Source: Eleusine coracana subsp. coracana (lineage: Eukaryota; Streptophyta; Magnoliopsida; Poales; Poaceae). From it: a DNA stretch of 64,000 nt. Within the stretch, counting starts at the first letter, position 1; each line of letters begins with the position of its first letter. Below the pieces are notes generated by a model. It made no database searches. It worked only from the letters and a program-made list of their open reading frames with translations, and was not told the origin of the DNA. The DNA lies in NCBI GenBank assembly GCA_032690845.1, contig CM064417.1, positions 40,368,432 through 40,432,431 on the forward strand, given 5' to 3'. The position numbers and the translations under genes were made by a program. Below are positions 22,595 to 34,110 of the stretch, piece after piece.

Positions 22595-22951
22595 TCATGT
22601 GAAGTTTGAAAGGTCGAGAACATTGAGCTCTCCCCTTAGCTTGTTGAAGATCTTCTCATCGAGTGGCTTGGTGAAGATGTCCGCCAATTGTTCATGAGTC
22701 CGCACACTCACCAACTCAATATCCTTCTTCTCAACATGGTCTCTTATGAAATGATGCTTGACTTGAATATGCTTTGCATGACCATGATCTCCAGTTTTGA
22801 GAGCCATTTTGATTGCCACTTCACTATCACAATATAATGGCATTTGAGTGAAGTTGAGACCATAATCCGAGAGAGTTTGCATCATGTAGAGAAGTTGTGC
22901 ACAATAAGTTCTTGCCGTCATATACTCCACTTCGGCTGTAGATAGAACCAC
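22595..22951 (-). pseudogene. RNase H end of Sirevirus F
   Basis: Minus-strand Copia RNase H C-terminal half: STAEVEYMTARTYCAQLLYM, LYCDSEVAIKMALKTGDHGH, KHIQVKHHFIRDHVEKKDIE and ADIFTKPLDEKIF, with a stop at the family's usual end. The upstream part (about 22960-23200) carries the remaining RT/RNase H in other frames (DSDFTGCKVN-like near 23030). Confidence 0.88.
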
Positions 22952-23201
22952 CGAGTTTTGCTCCTTTGAGCTCCAAGATACTAGAGATCTTCCAAGAAAT
23001 TGGCAACCTCTCGATGTACTCTTTCTATTGACTTTACATCCCGTGAAGTCCGAGTCCGAATATCCAAGTAACTCAAAGCTTGTTCCTCTAGGATACTATA
23101 GTCCCATGGTAGGTGTGTAATTGAGGTATCTAAGAATCCTCTTCACTGCCTTCAAGTGAGACTCCTTTTGATTTGCTTGATAGCGTGCACACAAGCACAC
23201 A

Positions 23202-24770
23202 CTAAACATGATGTCCGGTCTTGAGGCGGTGAGGTAGAGCAAGGACCCAAATCATTGGTCTACAGAGCTTGGGGTTCACCAGTTTACCCTTTGCATCATC
23301 ATCCAAGGATTTGCTTGTCGCCATAGGTGTGTGTAAAGGCTTGCAATTTTCCATGTTGAATCTCTTGAGAAGATCCTTGGTATACTTCTCTTGATAGATA
23401 AAGTTCCCTTCTCTTAATTGTTTGACTTGAAAACCAAGGAACACATGCAACTTTCCAATCATTGACATTTGAAATTCCCTAGCCATCATTTGTCGGAACT
23501 CTTCATTGAACTTCTCAATGGTTGACCCATAGATGATATCATCCACATAGATTTGGCACACAAAGAGGTCCTTCCCAATATGCCTTGTGAACAATGTGTT
23601 GTCAATGCTTCCAATGGTGAATCCATTCTTTAGTAGGAAGTTCCTCAAATGTTCATACCATGTTCTTGGTGCTTGCTTGAGGCCATAGAGAGCTTTCTTC
23701 AGCTTGTACACATGTCTTGGATGTTTAGGGTTCTCAAACCCCGGAGGTTATTCCACATAGACTTTTTCATTGATCTCTCCATTCAAGAAGGCACTTTTGA
23801 TATCCATTTGAAATATCTTGAAGCCATTGTGTGATCCATAGGCAAGTAAGATCCGAATAGCTTCAAGACAAGCCACGGGAGCAAAGGTTTCTTCAAAGTC
23901 AATGCCCGGTACTTGAGAATATCCCTTAGCCACTAGATGAGCCTTGTTCTTGATAATTGCCCCTTTCTCATCTTGCTTGTTCTTGAAGACCCACTTGGTG
24001 CCAACCACGTTATGATTCTTAGGCCTCTCAACCAATTTCCATACTTTGCATCTCTTGAAGTTGTTCAGTTCTTCTTGCATGGCCATAACCCATTTGTGAT
24101 CATCCATAGCATCATCAATTGTTGTAGGCTCAATCATGGAGACGAAAGAGAAGTTCTCAATTGCAATATTTGCCTCCTCATTGTTCTCTTCACTCACATA
24201 GTTGGGCTTGTATTGATTTCTCCTTGTCCTAACTCCTTGAGATGGACTCCCAATGATCAGGTCACGTGAGTAATCCTTGTTGATGGCCTTGGGTCTAGGA
24301 TGGTGTTCTTCTTGAGTAGGAGGAGCTCTAGGTGAAGTATCTTGTGCATCATGGATTGCTCGCTCTCTTGAGATATGAGTATCTTGGATTCTTAGTGAGG
24401 TGGGGGAATCACTCATATGCTTTCTGCTTTTGGAACTAGATCTTGGAGTGGATGAGGGGGTGTCATGTGAGGAGTTTGGAGAAGTGGCTTGAGGGGAAGT
24501 ATGTGGGGAGGATTGCGGCTTACTTCTCACTTGTGTTTCCACTTGGGTGGATGGATGCACTCTCAATGAATCTTGGGAGGAGCTAGTGGGTGTATCAATG
24601 GCATCTTGGGCTGGTTCTTGCACCTCAGAGGAGGAGGTTGGTTGAGATGGTGGAGTAGAGGGTTCACCACTATCATCATCATTGGCCTCGTGGGGTAAAA
24701 CCTCACCCACGAGCATGTTCCTCAAAGCTTCCCTCATAGGCTCATCTCCAATGTTCACTTCACGAATATT
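23202..24770 (-). pseudogene. Reverse transcriptase of Sirevirus F with its S/P-rich N-terminal spacer
   Basis: From the right: an acidic, S/P/T-rich linker (24760-24240), then KWVMAMQEELNNFKRCKVWK, NVVGTKWVFKNKQDEKGAI, IFQMDIKSAFLNGEINEKVYV, KALYGLKQAPRTWYEHL, the catalytic YVDDIIYGST (about 23555) and FLGFQVKQLREGNFIYQEKY. A TAA interrupts the frame at 23748-23750, and a frameshift occurs near 23265. The active-site Asp pair is still coded. Confidence 0.88.
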
Positions 24771-25370
24771 CCTCCATTGTTGTGTTCTTGAACTCAGTCC
24801 CATTATCGCTCCTTATCTTCACAATGTTGGCATTGAATTCATTCTTTGCTCTCCTTGCAAACTTTCTAAAGATATCACTTGCTTGAGACTTGTCCATAAG
24901 AAAGAAGGTCCAAGTGTATCTCGTGAAGTCATCCACAATCATCAAGCAATATAGGTTCCGTCCTAGACACTTGTAACGTGTTGGCCCAAACAATTCCATG
25001 TGCAAGAGCTCTAGAGGACGAGATGTAGACATGAAAGACTTGGTGGGATGTGAAGATGCAACTTGCTTTCTAGCCTGACAAGCACTGCACGGTTTGTCCT
25101 TCTCAAATGTCACATCCTTGATTCCTTCAACTAGATTCCTCTTGACCACTTTTCTGAGTTGATTCATTCCAACATGTGCCAGTCATCTACGCCACAATCA
25201 TCCTTTAGTTGCCTTAGTGAAGAGGCAAGTGATTGGTGGCATATTGCTTGATTTGAAGTCCGTGACATACAGATTTGCCCATGACTATCCCCCATGTGCA
25301 CATTGTCATGGTCGATATAATAACAGGAAGGATCATAGAAGCCAGTGACATGCTCAAGCACATGTCCCAC
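24771..25370 (-). pseudogene. Truncated integrase of Sirevirus F
   Basis: Minus strand. After a frameshift near 25165-25200, MNQLRKVVKRNLVEGIKDVT and CSACQARKQVASSHPTK give the zinc-finger end. LLHMELFGPTRYKCLGRN, IVDDFTRYTWTFFLMDKS and KIRSDNGTEFKNTTMEEY give the first two catalytic Asp. Right after this the sequence joins the linker that normally follows the integrase C-terminus (REVNIGDEPMREALRNM). The catalytic Glu and the rest of integrase are therefore deleted near 24768-24775. Confidence 0.85.
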
Positions 25371-26537
25371 TTATGAGTGGAGCACAAGTATCATCTCCAT
25401 TGCCCTCTCAATTGAGAGCTCATGCCTTCTGTTGACTACCTCATCAAGTAAGAAACCCCTCTCAGGAGTTGTGATTTGCAAGAGGAGTCTATCAATCATT
25501 TCATATGATGGGATCCTTCGAAGACCTCTAAATGAGTTTATCCTACACACAAGATCATAAATGCTTAAGAGAGTATCACAAAAATCATCATTCGGATTTC
25601 TCACAAATTCACCAAGTTGAAAGATGAGATCCTGTTGGTGAGCTCGATGAAGATGCCAAAGTCGATCTTGTGGCAGAGGAGGAGGAGGCACCAGAGCCAT
25701 AGTAGTGAGATTGATCATCTCCAATGATCGTGTGAGCATTGTTGTTGGCACTCCCCCTACACCAATGTGTGGTCCACCTGAAGTGCTTGGAGTAGAACTT
25801 GGAATCACACTTGGGGTAGAGCTTGATGAAGCGCCTGATGAAGGGCTTGGTGTAGGTCTTGATCCGAAAGGGTTGTAGAAGCTATTGCAAGGCAATCTTG
25901 TGGAGGGATCAAAGAAGTTTGAGCCCGAGGGTACTTCTTTCCCTTTGCTTGAAGATGCTTTATTGTTTGCCTTGAATGACTTCTTCCCCATCAAGCTTGC
26001 AGTGATCTCCTCATCCTTGAAGAGTAGCTCGATCACATCATCAATAGAAAGGTTCTTGTCCATGATGAGATCAAGAGTGATGTAGAGGAGCTTGCTGCTA
26101 GGGAGCAAGGTGAGGATCTTCTCGACAATCAATAACTTAGGGATTTCGAAAGTGGTTGCTGCAATTCTGTCCACAATACCTGACAAGCGAATAAGAGAGT
26201 CAAGTAAGTCCTCATTCTCATTAGCATGAAAAGTAAAGAACTCCTCAACAAGTGAATCACTAGCATGATCAATAAAAAGCTCACAATCGTCATCAATCCT
26301 AGTCACACTAGAAGAGCAAGCAAGATCAAGAGAGCCAACATCATCAATCATCACATTAGGCACACTAGTAGAGCAACCTATCAACTTATCACTAGTAGAA
26401 TCTAGGCACTCACTAGAACTAGGCACATCCATACAATCATCATCATCATATACATGATCATCGGTAAAGGTATTGGCAAAGTCCACAAGTGTGTCCATCA
26501 ACTTATCCGGAATCATGGCATTTAGGTAGCTTTTCAA
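25371..26537 (-). pseudogene. Gag-like ORF of Sirevirus F
   Basis: A 388-codon minus-strand ORF. The middle part, IVDRIAATTFEIPKLLIVEK then ILTLLPSSKLLYITLDLIMD and LSIDDVIELLFKDEE, follows the pattern of the Copia gag (UBN2) core. Before it lies an acidic D/S-rich segment, and after it an S/T/P-rich region and an unfamiliar C-terminal section with LWHLHRAHQQDLIFQLGEF. No zinc knuckle and no protease motif were seen before the integrase. This is unlike the gag of G, so F may be a non-autonomous derivative with a rearranged gag. Confidence 0.6.
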
Positions 26538-26636
26538 GTGATCCTTTCATGAGCCATGACGCGGCCCCGAATGGGATGACATCCCAACTCAATACGGTCA
26601 TTACTCAAGGCGGTTAAGCCCTATGATAAGCACTTG

Positions 26637-26648
26637 GCTCTGATACCA
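26637..26648 (-). other. Primer-binding site of Sirevirus F (tRNA-iMet)
   Basis: TGGTATCAGAGC on the minus strand, 2 bp inside the 5' LTR end, is the standard Copia iMet primer site. It fixes the minus orientation of F. Confidence 0.92.
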
Positions 26649-26650
26649 CT

Positions 26651-28564
26651 TGAAAGAATCGAGTGACCGAGAGGGGGGGTGAATCAGGAACTCAAACCAT
26701 GTACCTATTTTGCCAAATACTAAAATCGACCACTCAAACAACTCCTACACAAATCTAGTGATGATCACACTAGCAAGATAATGAACCTATGAAAGGAACA
26801 ACAACTTAAGCATACTAGTGGATCACACAAGGTAATACAACTCCTATGCAAGCTAGTGATAAAGACACACGGAAGCAAACAACAAGCTAACAAAGGAGCC
26901 TACTCAAGCAAAGCTACTACATCATCAAGAACAAGATAAGCACACAAGCATGAGTAGCACTATACATACTAGGGTGATCAATTAAGCCAAAGCAACTTAG
27001 ATACATGCTAGTGAACAAGTGAAAGCTAAGCACAACTAGCAAGTAGAGAAACCTATTCATGCAAGTTTACAAGTAATCAACTAGAGTATGGTAAGCATAC
27101 AAGCATGAATAGCACGGTATGTAAATACGGAAAGTAATGCATCAAATTAAGGAGTAGAGTAAGAGATGGCCCATAATTTTTTCCCTAGGTCTCGGAAGGA
27201 TGGCGCCTTCCCCTACTCCTTGTTGGACCACTCGCGCCGGAGTCCGGGTCCCTCCCGCCACCAATGTGGAGTTCTCGCCCATGAGCCCGCAATCACTCCC
27301 GAAGTGAAGGCATAGTGCGCATCACTGCTGCCATCAAGGCACAAGCTCGCCTCCCTCGAGAACTTGTCGGACTCCCCGAGCTAACACGGGCACTCACTAG
27401 CGATGCCCCTTTTACCGGCGGGCTTAAACCGTGTACAAACATGTGACGGCCTTCACAACCGATCATGATAGGCTCGATCACCAACACCTAACCGGTCTAG
27501 GTCTCACCATAGACCAAGAATAACAACCTAGATCACACCCTCAAGGACACCTAGCCTTAGATGTGTAAGATCACTCCATGTTACTCTCACTAGCACTCTC
27601 AAGATATGCAATATCTCCTCCTAGTGCTCTTCTCTTTGCCTCTTGACTCTCATCAAATGCTCCAAGCAATTCCACTGGCCAAGAGTGGTCTCCAAGATCC
27701 CAGCAATAAAGTTATATAGGCTTTCAACCTCAAACTAGCCGTTGCTCCATGAGATCAGCTTCCTAGGCATACTGACCGGACGGTCCAGTCACTACCTGAC
27801 CGGACCGTCCGATCACTGCAATCTTCAGCTCCAACGGCTCTACCCCTCTGCTGACTCTTACTGACCGGACCGTACGGTCAGCTGATCGGACCGTCCGGTC
27901 TGTTTCTCTCTCCAGTCCAGAAATATTTCATGGCGCTGCTTCCTCTCTGCCCTATGTGGAGCCACACAGACCAGACCGTCCGGTCAGTACAGCTCCCGGC
28001 ATAGACAGATTCCTCGCTGCCTGCGGGAAGTCCCAGACAAATCTTCTTAGTGACTGTACAGTCCAGTCACCACTGACCCCTCTATCCGGTCACTTCGTCC
28101 AAAAGCTGAAACTTCTCGTCCTTGCTTGACTTTGTTTCTCGACTTCTCCAAATAGCTCCTTGGCTTCTCCACTGTCACCTAGTGCCTGTGATTTCACCGA
28201 GCAACCTTGCACATCACCGACTAGACATGACCTAAGAGAAATGACCTAGACCCCCTTGATAGTCCGATTTTTCCTATGGACTCAAAGCCCTAACAATTAG
28301 ACAAGTGTTCCCAACACTTGCTCTATAGCTTGTCCTTAGCTTTGATCCATCTCCATCAACCCTTGGACTATATCAAGCTCACAAGCCTCCATGCTTGCGG
28401 TCATTGTCATCCATCACCAAGGCCACCATCAACAATCATCATAGAGTAGAAAAAGGTTTCCTACATGAATAACACTCATGTAGATATTAGTCATATTTCA
28501 TGTTTGTCATTTATCACCAAAACATTCATACCTTAGGGTGACCTTAATGGTCATGATCTTTACA
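26651..28564 (-). repeat. 5' LTR of Sirevirus F (right side)
   Basis: 1914 bp, the same length as 7810-9723 with scattered substitutions and no large indel. It holds CCGGAC-type palindromes at about 27776-28050, such as 27863-27879 and 27885-27901. D pol resumes 5 bp after its end, following the second target-duplicate copy. Confidence 0.9.
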
Positions 28565-28569
28565 GCAAG

Positions 28570-31240
28570 TCATCTGAAAGAATTGGCTGAATTGAAAGTG
28601 CAATTGGAAGATTTACTTGAGAAGGGATTCATTCGTCCTAGTGCTTCACCATGGGGATCTCCCATACTCTTTCTGAGGAAGAAAGATGGCACTATGAGAA
28701 TATGCGTGGACTATCGATCCCTCAATGAAGTGACTATAAAATACAAGTATCCCTTACCTAGAATTGATGACTTGTTTGATCAGTTGTAGGATGCTAAGTA
28801 CTTCTCCTCGATTGATTTGAGATTGGGGTACTATCAGATGAAGATTCGTGAGTGTGATACACCTAAGACGTCCTTTGTGATGAGGTATGGCTCGTATGAG
28901 TTCTTGGTAGTCTCTTTTGGGCTCACTAATGCCCCGGCTTATTTCATGAATATGATGAACAAGACCTTCATGGCTGAATTGGACAAGTTTCTAGTGGTAT
29001 TTATTAATGATATTATTATCTACTCCAAGACAGCTGAAGAGCATGAGCAGCATCTGAGAGTGGCGCTTGAGAGACTCAAAGAACATCAATTGTATGCAAA
29101 GTTCAGCAAGTGCAAGTTTTGGCTTGAAGAAGTGGCATTCTTGGGTCATATCATAACCGCTGATGGAGTAGCAGTAGATCCAGAAAAAGTCCGAGCTGTT
29201 GTTGAATGGACTACACCAAGGAATGTGAAAGATGTGAGAAGCTTTCTTGGGTTGTCTGGTTATTATCGCCATTTCATTGAGAACTTCTCTAAGATAGCAA
29301 AGCCAATGACAGAACTCCTACAAGATAATGTGGATTTTGATTGGACTCCGGCGCGTGAGCGCAACTTTCAAGAGTTGAAGGCAAGATTGACCACTACTCC
29401 GATTCTCACCATGCCTGACATCAATCCTCAACACAAGGTCTTCGATGTGCTCTCATGCAAAACAAGAAAGTAGTGGCATATGCATCAAGGAAATTGAAGA
29501 AGCATGAACAACATTATCCCACTCATGATCTTGAGCTAGCAGCGGTTGTGCATGCATTGAAGATCTGGAGGCACTATCTTATCAGCAACCATTGTGAGAT
29601 CTACACCGATCACAAGAGTCTCAAGTCATCTTCACACAATCAGAATTGAACATGAGGCAAAGAAGATGGTTGGAATTGATCAAGGACTATGATATTGGTG
29701 TAAACTACCACCCTAGAAAGGCAAATGTTGTGGTCGATGCATTGAGTCGCAAGTCCTATTGCACTAGTCTCATGGTGAGTCAACCCCCAATCTTTGAGGA
29801 TATGATGGATGCAGGAATAGAGTTGATTCCAGAGGGCTATCTCAATGAACTCATAGTGAAGCCTCTCATGCAAAACTAAGGGAAATCTTGGGAAAAATGA
29901 AGAGAAATGTCGCATCTGATTTTAGGGTGGATGAGCATGGGGTCTTGTGGTTCAAAAACCGCATATGTGTGCCAAGGGTCAGAGAGATACGTCAAACCAT
30001 CTTGCGTGAAGCTCATGAGTCCAGATATTCTATTCACCCTGGCAACACCAAGATGTACCAAGATCTTAAGACCATGTTTTGGTGGAAGGGTATGAAAAGG
30101 GAAATTGTTGGATATGTGGCTCGTTGTGATATTTGCAAGAGAGTCAAGGCAGAACATCAAAGACCAGCTGGTTTGCTCAAGCCAATCACCATACCTATGT
30201 GAAAGTGGGAAAATATCAGTATGGACTTCATTAATGGATTGCCCCTTACACCTCATTCTCATAACTCCATCCTGGTAGTAGTTGATCGATTCACCAAGGG
30301 CGCTCGCTTCATTCCTATCAGAATAGACTATCCAGTGAGCAAGTTGGCAAGGCTCTACATTGACCATATCTTGAGGCTACATGGAGCATCAGTTGTCTCA
30401 CAGTTCTGGAAGAGCTTGCATGCCGCCATGGGCACCGACCTTGACTATAGTACAGCTTATCACCCTCAGATGGATGGCCAAACTGAGAGAGTGAATCAGA
30501 TTCTTGAAGACATGTTGAGAGTGTGTGCACTCACTTATGGAAGGAATTGGGAAGATAGCTTCTCCTATGCAGAATTCTCCTACAACAACAGCTATCAAGC
30601 AAGCATTGGAATGTCTCCTAATGAGTCTCTCTATGGTAGAAAGTGCAGGACCCCTCTCATGTGGTCAGAGGTAGGAGAGCGCTCATTCTTTAGCCCCGAT
30701 ATGATCAAGGCTACTGAACAGCATGTGGAGAAAGTGAGAGAGCACGTCAAGATTGCCTAGAGTAGGCAAAAGAGCTATGCAGACAAGAGAAGAAGACCGC
30801 TTGAATTTTATGTGGGAGACTATGTGTACCTCAAGGTCTCTCCTCTTTGAGGTACTCATATGTTTCATGTTCGCAGGAAGCTCGCACCTAGATATGTTGG
30901 ACCCTTCCCCATTGTGCAAAGGATTGGAGAGCTTGCCTACAAGTTGGATCCGCCATCTCACTTGGCAGGAGTACATAATGTATTCGATGTCTCACAACTC
31001 AAGTAATGCTTGGTAGTGCCGACTAAGGTGGTGACACCACATGCATTGGACATTCAGGAGAATTTGGAGTACTTGGAGTACCCAGTCAAGATTATTGGTA
31101 AAGACTACAAGGAAACAAGGAGCTCAAAGGTCAAGTATTGCAAGGTGCTGTGGAGCAACCACACCGAGCGGGAAGCAACATGGAAAAAAGAAGAGAATCT
31201 CAAGAAGGAATTTCCCCATCTATTTGTAGAGCAGGATTGA
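28570..31240 (+). pseudogene. Tekay/Del-type chromovirus D, part 2: RT, RNase H, integrase, chromodomain
   Basis: Resumes D pol after F. RT: LEDLLEKGFIRPSASPWGSP, ILFLRKKDGTMRICVDYRSL, then FINDIIIYS (catalytic box with Asn in place of the first Asp, codon 29006-29008) and ADGVAVDPEKVRAV. RNase H (VVAYASRKLKKHEQHYPTHD, ELAAVVHALKIWRHYL, YTDHKSL) lacks the expected first catalytic segment near 29445. Integrase: a zinc finger with HESRYSIHP and CDICKRVK, the core VVVDRFTKGARFIPI, then GASVVSQFWKSL where the second catalytic Asp should be (deleted). A chromodomain (PVKIIGKDYKETRSSKVKYC, VLWSNHTEREATW) ends it, which marks the Tekay/Del chromovirus clade. Confidence 0.9.
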
Positions 31241-31261
31241 AATCTCGAGGACGAGATTCTT

Positions 31262-31278
31262 GTAAGGGGGGGGAGGTC
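31262..31278 (+). other. Polypurine tract of chromovirus D
   Basis: GTAAGGGGGGGGAGGTC immediately precedes the LTR start TGTAACGACCC and follows the GAGGACGAGATTC motif typical of this clade. Confidence 0.85.
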
Positions 31279-32548
31279 TGTAACGACCCATAATTTATGT
31301 ATTCAAAAATCAGTGTTGAATTCAAAATTTCTATCAAATGTTAAGATTCAAGTCTCGATCAAATTTGAATTCAAATGGCATTTGAATCTACTTCAAATAA
31401 TTGTCAAACGATTTTCCTAGGTGTCCTGCCACCATGGGCCGATTTCCCCCTCCCTCTTGATGCGAGCCCGCTCTCCCTTCCTCTCTTATACTGAAGCCCG
31501 AACAAGGAATTGGCCCACTTGGCCCAACTAACGCCACCTGCCCGTTTGTCGCCTTCTTCCCGTTGATCAGAGTCGAGTGCTGTAGCAGCGTAGACGTCAA
31601 AACCAACATGGCAACATCTTCGGCACCCACGCCCAAAAACCCTAGCCAGTGTCGTGCCTATAGTACCCCTCAGACCCCGCCGCTTTCCCCAAACCCTACT
31701 CACGCTGCCAGGCCGCGCGAGGAAAACCCTAGTCGCCGCCATCTTCCTCCATCTCCGTCGTCGGCGTGAGGCAGCCCAAGTGACCGTCGACGGTAAGACG
31801 CGTAGCCCTAGACCTCTTCCTCATGTCCTGGCGCACCTTCTAGCGTTGATCGCATGGTGTTTTGAGCAGAGGAGAAGAAGGATTTGGAGAACCATCATCC
31901 ACCGCCGTGACCACTTCATCGCCATTTGCCTCTGCCCTGGTGAGCTACAATCTCGTCCTGTCTGTGTTCTTTGGTCTTCCTCGTATATCCTTGCCCTTTG
32001 CTCAGAACTAGATCGCATCTCACTATAGATCTATCAGAACGGAGCCGTTATCTGTGGCCGTGATCACCATCTGCTCGGGCCAAGGACTGAAGTCGTCGTT
32101 GCTGTCATCTCCGTTCATCTCGGCCTCCGCATCTTCACCTTTCCCTTCAAACCGTCACGGTAAGTGCCCGCACTTTCTCCCGATACCCTTTCTCCCTTAA
32201 ATTTTCCCTCTGCCTCGCGTTGCTCTCGGTGTCGCTGTTGCATGCATGCTCGCCATGGCCGCGAGCATTGTGCGCTTTGGGTTGCCTGGCAAGTCCGTGC
32301 TTTGTTGTCGTGCGCAAGCGCTCGTGTGGTAGGGTGCGTGCCTATGCACTTCTCCAGATGTTCATGCATCCAGATGTTGATGCTTAACTTATGGAGAAAA
32401 TGCTACGATGATCTATCTTATCTTTGTGTCTTGTTCTTTTTATGGTTTTATGATATTACTTGTGAATGGATGTATATGCTACCCTCCTAGGAGTGACTTT
32501 GAGGTACAAAGGGTTCGGTTTTGCCTTTGGGTAAAACGGGTCCTCACA
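31279..32548 (+). repeat. 3' LTR of chromovirus D
   Basis: About 1270 bp from TGTAACGACCCATAATTTATG to GGTCCTCACA. TGTAAC(G/A)CCC is the usual start of Tekay-like LTRs in grasses. The end is placed where Copia RT coding sequence of element E begins. A target duplicate would be ttaca at 32549-32553; the left copy is outside the window. Confidence 0.8.
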
Positions 32549-33618
32549 TTACATCTGCAAAGTAGATAAAGCTTTCTATGGCTTAAAACAAGCACCTCAT
32601 GTTTGGTTTTCACGACTAAGTGCTAAGTTGTAGTCCCTTGATTTTCATTCCTCAAAGGCAGATATTTCTTTGTTCTATTACAGAATTGGTGATATTACTA
32701 TGTTCTTGCTTGTCTATGTTGATGACATTATTGTGGCAAGTTCTTCAGAAAAGGCAACTCAATTATTGTTAAAAGATCTCAAGACTAAGTTTGCACTAAA
32801 AGATCTGGGTGAGCTGCATTATTTCCTGGGTATTGAAGTAAACAAAACCAAGAGTGGCATATTGTTGTCACAAGAGAAGTATATTGGTGACATTCTACAA
32901 AGGGCAGGTATGACGAATTGTAAGCCGCTAAATACACCAATGACAACTAGTGAAAAGCTCTCAAGGTATACAGGCAGTGTACTTGGTCCTGATGATTCTA
33001 CAAAATACAGAAGTCTGGTAGAGGCTCTACAATATGCAACTCTTACTAGACCTGATATTGCTTTTTCAGTCAATAAAGTGTGTCAATATCTTCACTCTCC
33101 AACTACTGATCACTTTATAGCAATTAAGACAATATTAAGATATTTGAGTCATATAATGTAGGTTAGTCTTAAGATAAATAGATCACTGTCTACACTTGTT
33201 ACAGTATTTTCAGATGCAGATTGGGCTAGATGTTTGAATAACAGAAGATCCACAGGAGGTTTTTGCTATCTTTCTAAGGACGAATCTTGTCCCCTGGAGT
33301 GCAAGGAAGCAAGCCAAGGTCTCTAGATCATCTACAGAGGCTGAATACAAAGTTGTTACAAATGCTACAGCTAAAGTAACGTGGATACAAAGGTTACTTC
33401 AAGAAATTGGTGTTTGAACTTGGGGCTACTTAGCTATAAGTAAATCCAGTTTTTCATGGAAGAACTAAATATATAGAAGTTGATTATCATTTTGTTAGAA
33501 AAAGAGTAGCACAGAAGTTGTTGTCTATTCAATTTGTACCAACTGAAAATCAAGTAGCAGATGGCTTTACCAAATCTTTGTAGCAATCTCAATCTGGGCA
33601 GTTGAAACTGAGAGGATG
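32549..33618 (+). pseudogene. Copia element E: RT/RNase H fragment
   Basis: Begins mid-RT (KAFYGLKQAPHVWFSRLSAK), then ITMFLLVYVDDIIVASSSEK (catalytic YVDD intact), LKDLGELHYFLGIEVNKTKS, LSQEKYIGDILQRAGM and ALQYATLTRPDIAFSVNKVC. The RNase H part (FSDADWARC near 33209) is full of stops and frameshifts. It is a different Copia lineage from the Sireviruses, closer to Tork/Ivana-type RTs by motif (inference). The rest of E lies left of chromovirus D, outside the window. Confidence 0.85.
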
Positions 33619-33821
33619 TGTTAAGTACTACGGTTGTAATCTGATAGTGTTTGTTAAGCTCGGCCACCTATAGTCTGTTAGGATCGTGTTTGTATATTTA
33701 AGATAAGGCTGGCCAAGTACAACAAACTCTAGCGTGTTGTACATGCCACGGCAACGGCTGTTGTCGCCTATATAAACAGAGCTACGCGACCCTCCGGGTT
33801 CAACCCTTCCACAAACATTCA
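33619..33821 (+). repeat. 3' LTR of Copia element E
   Basis: A short LTR starting TGTTAAGTACTACGG after the purine-rich CTGAGAGGATG. It has a TATA-type CTATATAAACAGAG near 33768 and ends CACAAACATTCA. The right edge is set by where polygalacturonase-like sequence starts on the minus strand and may be off by 2-5 bases. Confidence 0.7.
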
Positions 33822-34110
33822 CATGTTCTTGAAAGTCGCCTGCGCCGTCAGCTCGATGTTCTGACGACGACACCAGGAGGTTGCTGAAAGTCACGTCGCT
33901 TATCTTAGCATCCGATTCCTGCATCACTACACCTTGGTTGGGGCAGTAGCGATGGTCGATGATGATGGGATGGTCCACGTTGAACAAGGTTGCATTGTGT
34001 CAAAGACGACGACACGCACGAACGAGCCCGCGGGCGCCGCATTCGCTCCCCGTCTTGATCCGCATCCCGTTAGGATCCCAACGTGCACGTCATCGTCCCC
34101 CGCCGCTGCT
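33822..34110 (-). pseudogene. Polygalacturonase pseudogene fragment
   Basis: Minus strand: ANAAPAGSFVRVVVFDTMQ, then after a frameshift NVDHPIIIDHRYCPNQG and SDAKISDVTFSNLLVSSSE. These correspond to ARAAARGAYVRGVAFEHATM, NPIIIDQNYCPNHGG and SAVKISDVRYTDIQGSS in the intact gene next door. Only this central-to-late part remains. The 3' end was cut by Copia element E, and upstream catalytic motifs are gone. It is a degraded tandem copy. Confidence 0.8.

Larger units (their letters stand above)
7810..28564 (-). mobile_element. Sirevirus-type Copia retrotransposon F (minus strand, interrupted by G)
   Basis: A near-complete element with two LTRs of 1914 bp each (7810-9723 and 26651-28564), tRNA-iMet primer site at 26637-26648 and polypurine tract at 9724-9737. 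The coding order (minus, from the right) is gag, a truncated integrase, RT and RNase H. It was split by Sirevirus G at 10945-22226. Flanking 5-mers gcatg (7805-7809) and gcaag (28565-28569) look like a target duplication with one substitution, and D pol continues on both sides. LTR palindromes (GACCGGACCGTCCGGTC type), clustered PPT-like tracts and the iMet primer site fit Sireviruses. It has no env-like ORF. Confidence 0.9.

Noticed and set aside
31388..32490. Several ORFs of 80-124 codons in the chromovirus D LTR
   Set aside because: Within an LTR, no domains; chance ORFs in GC-rich sequence.
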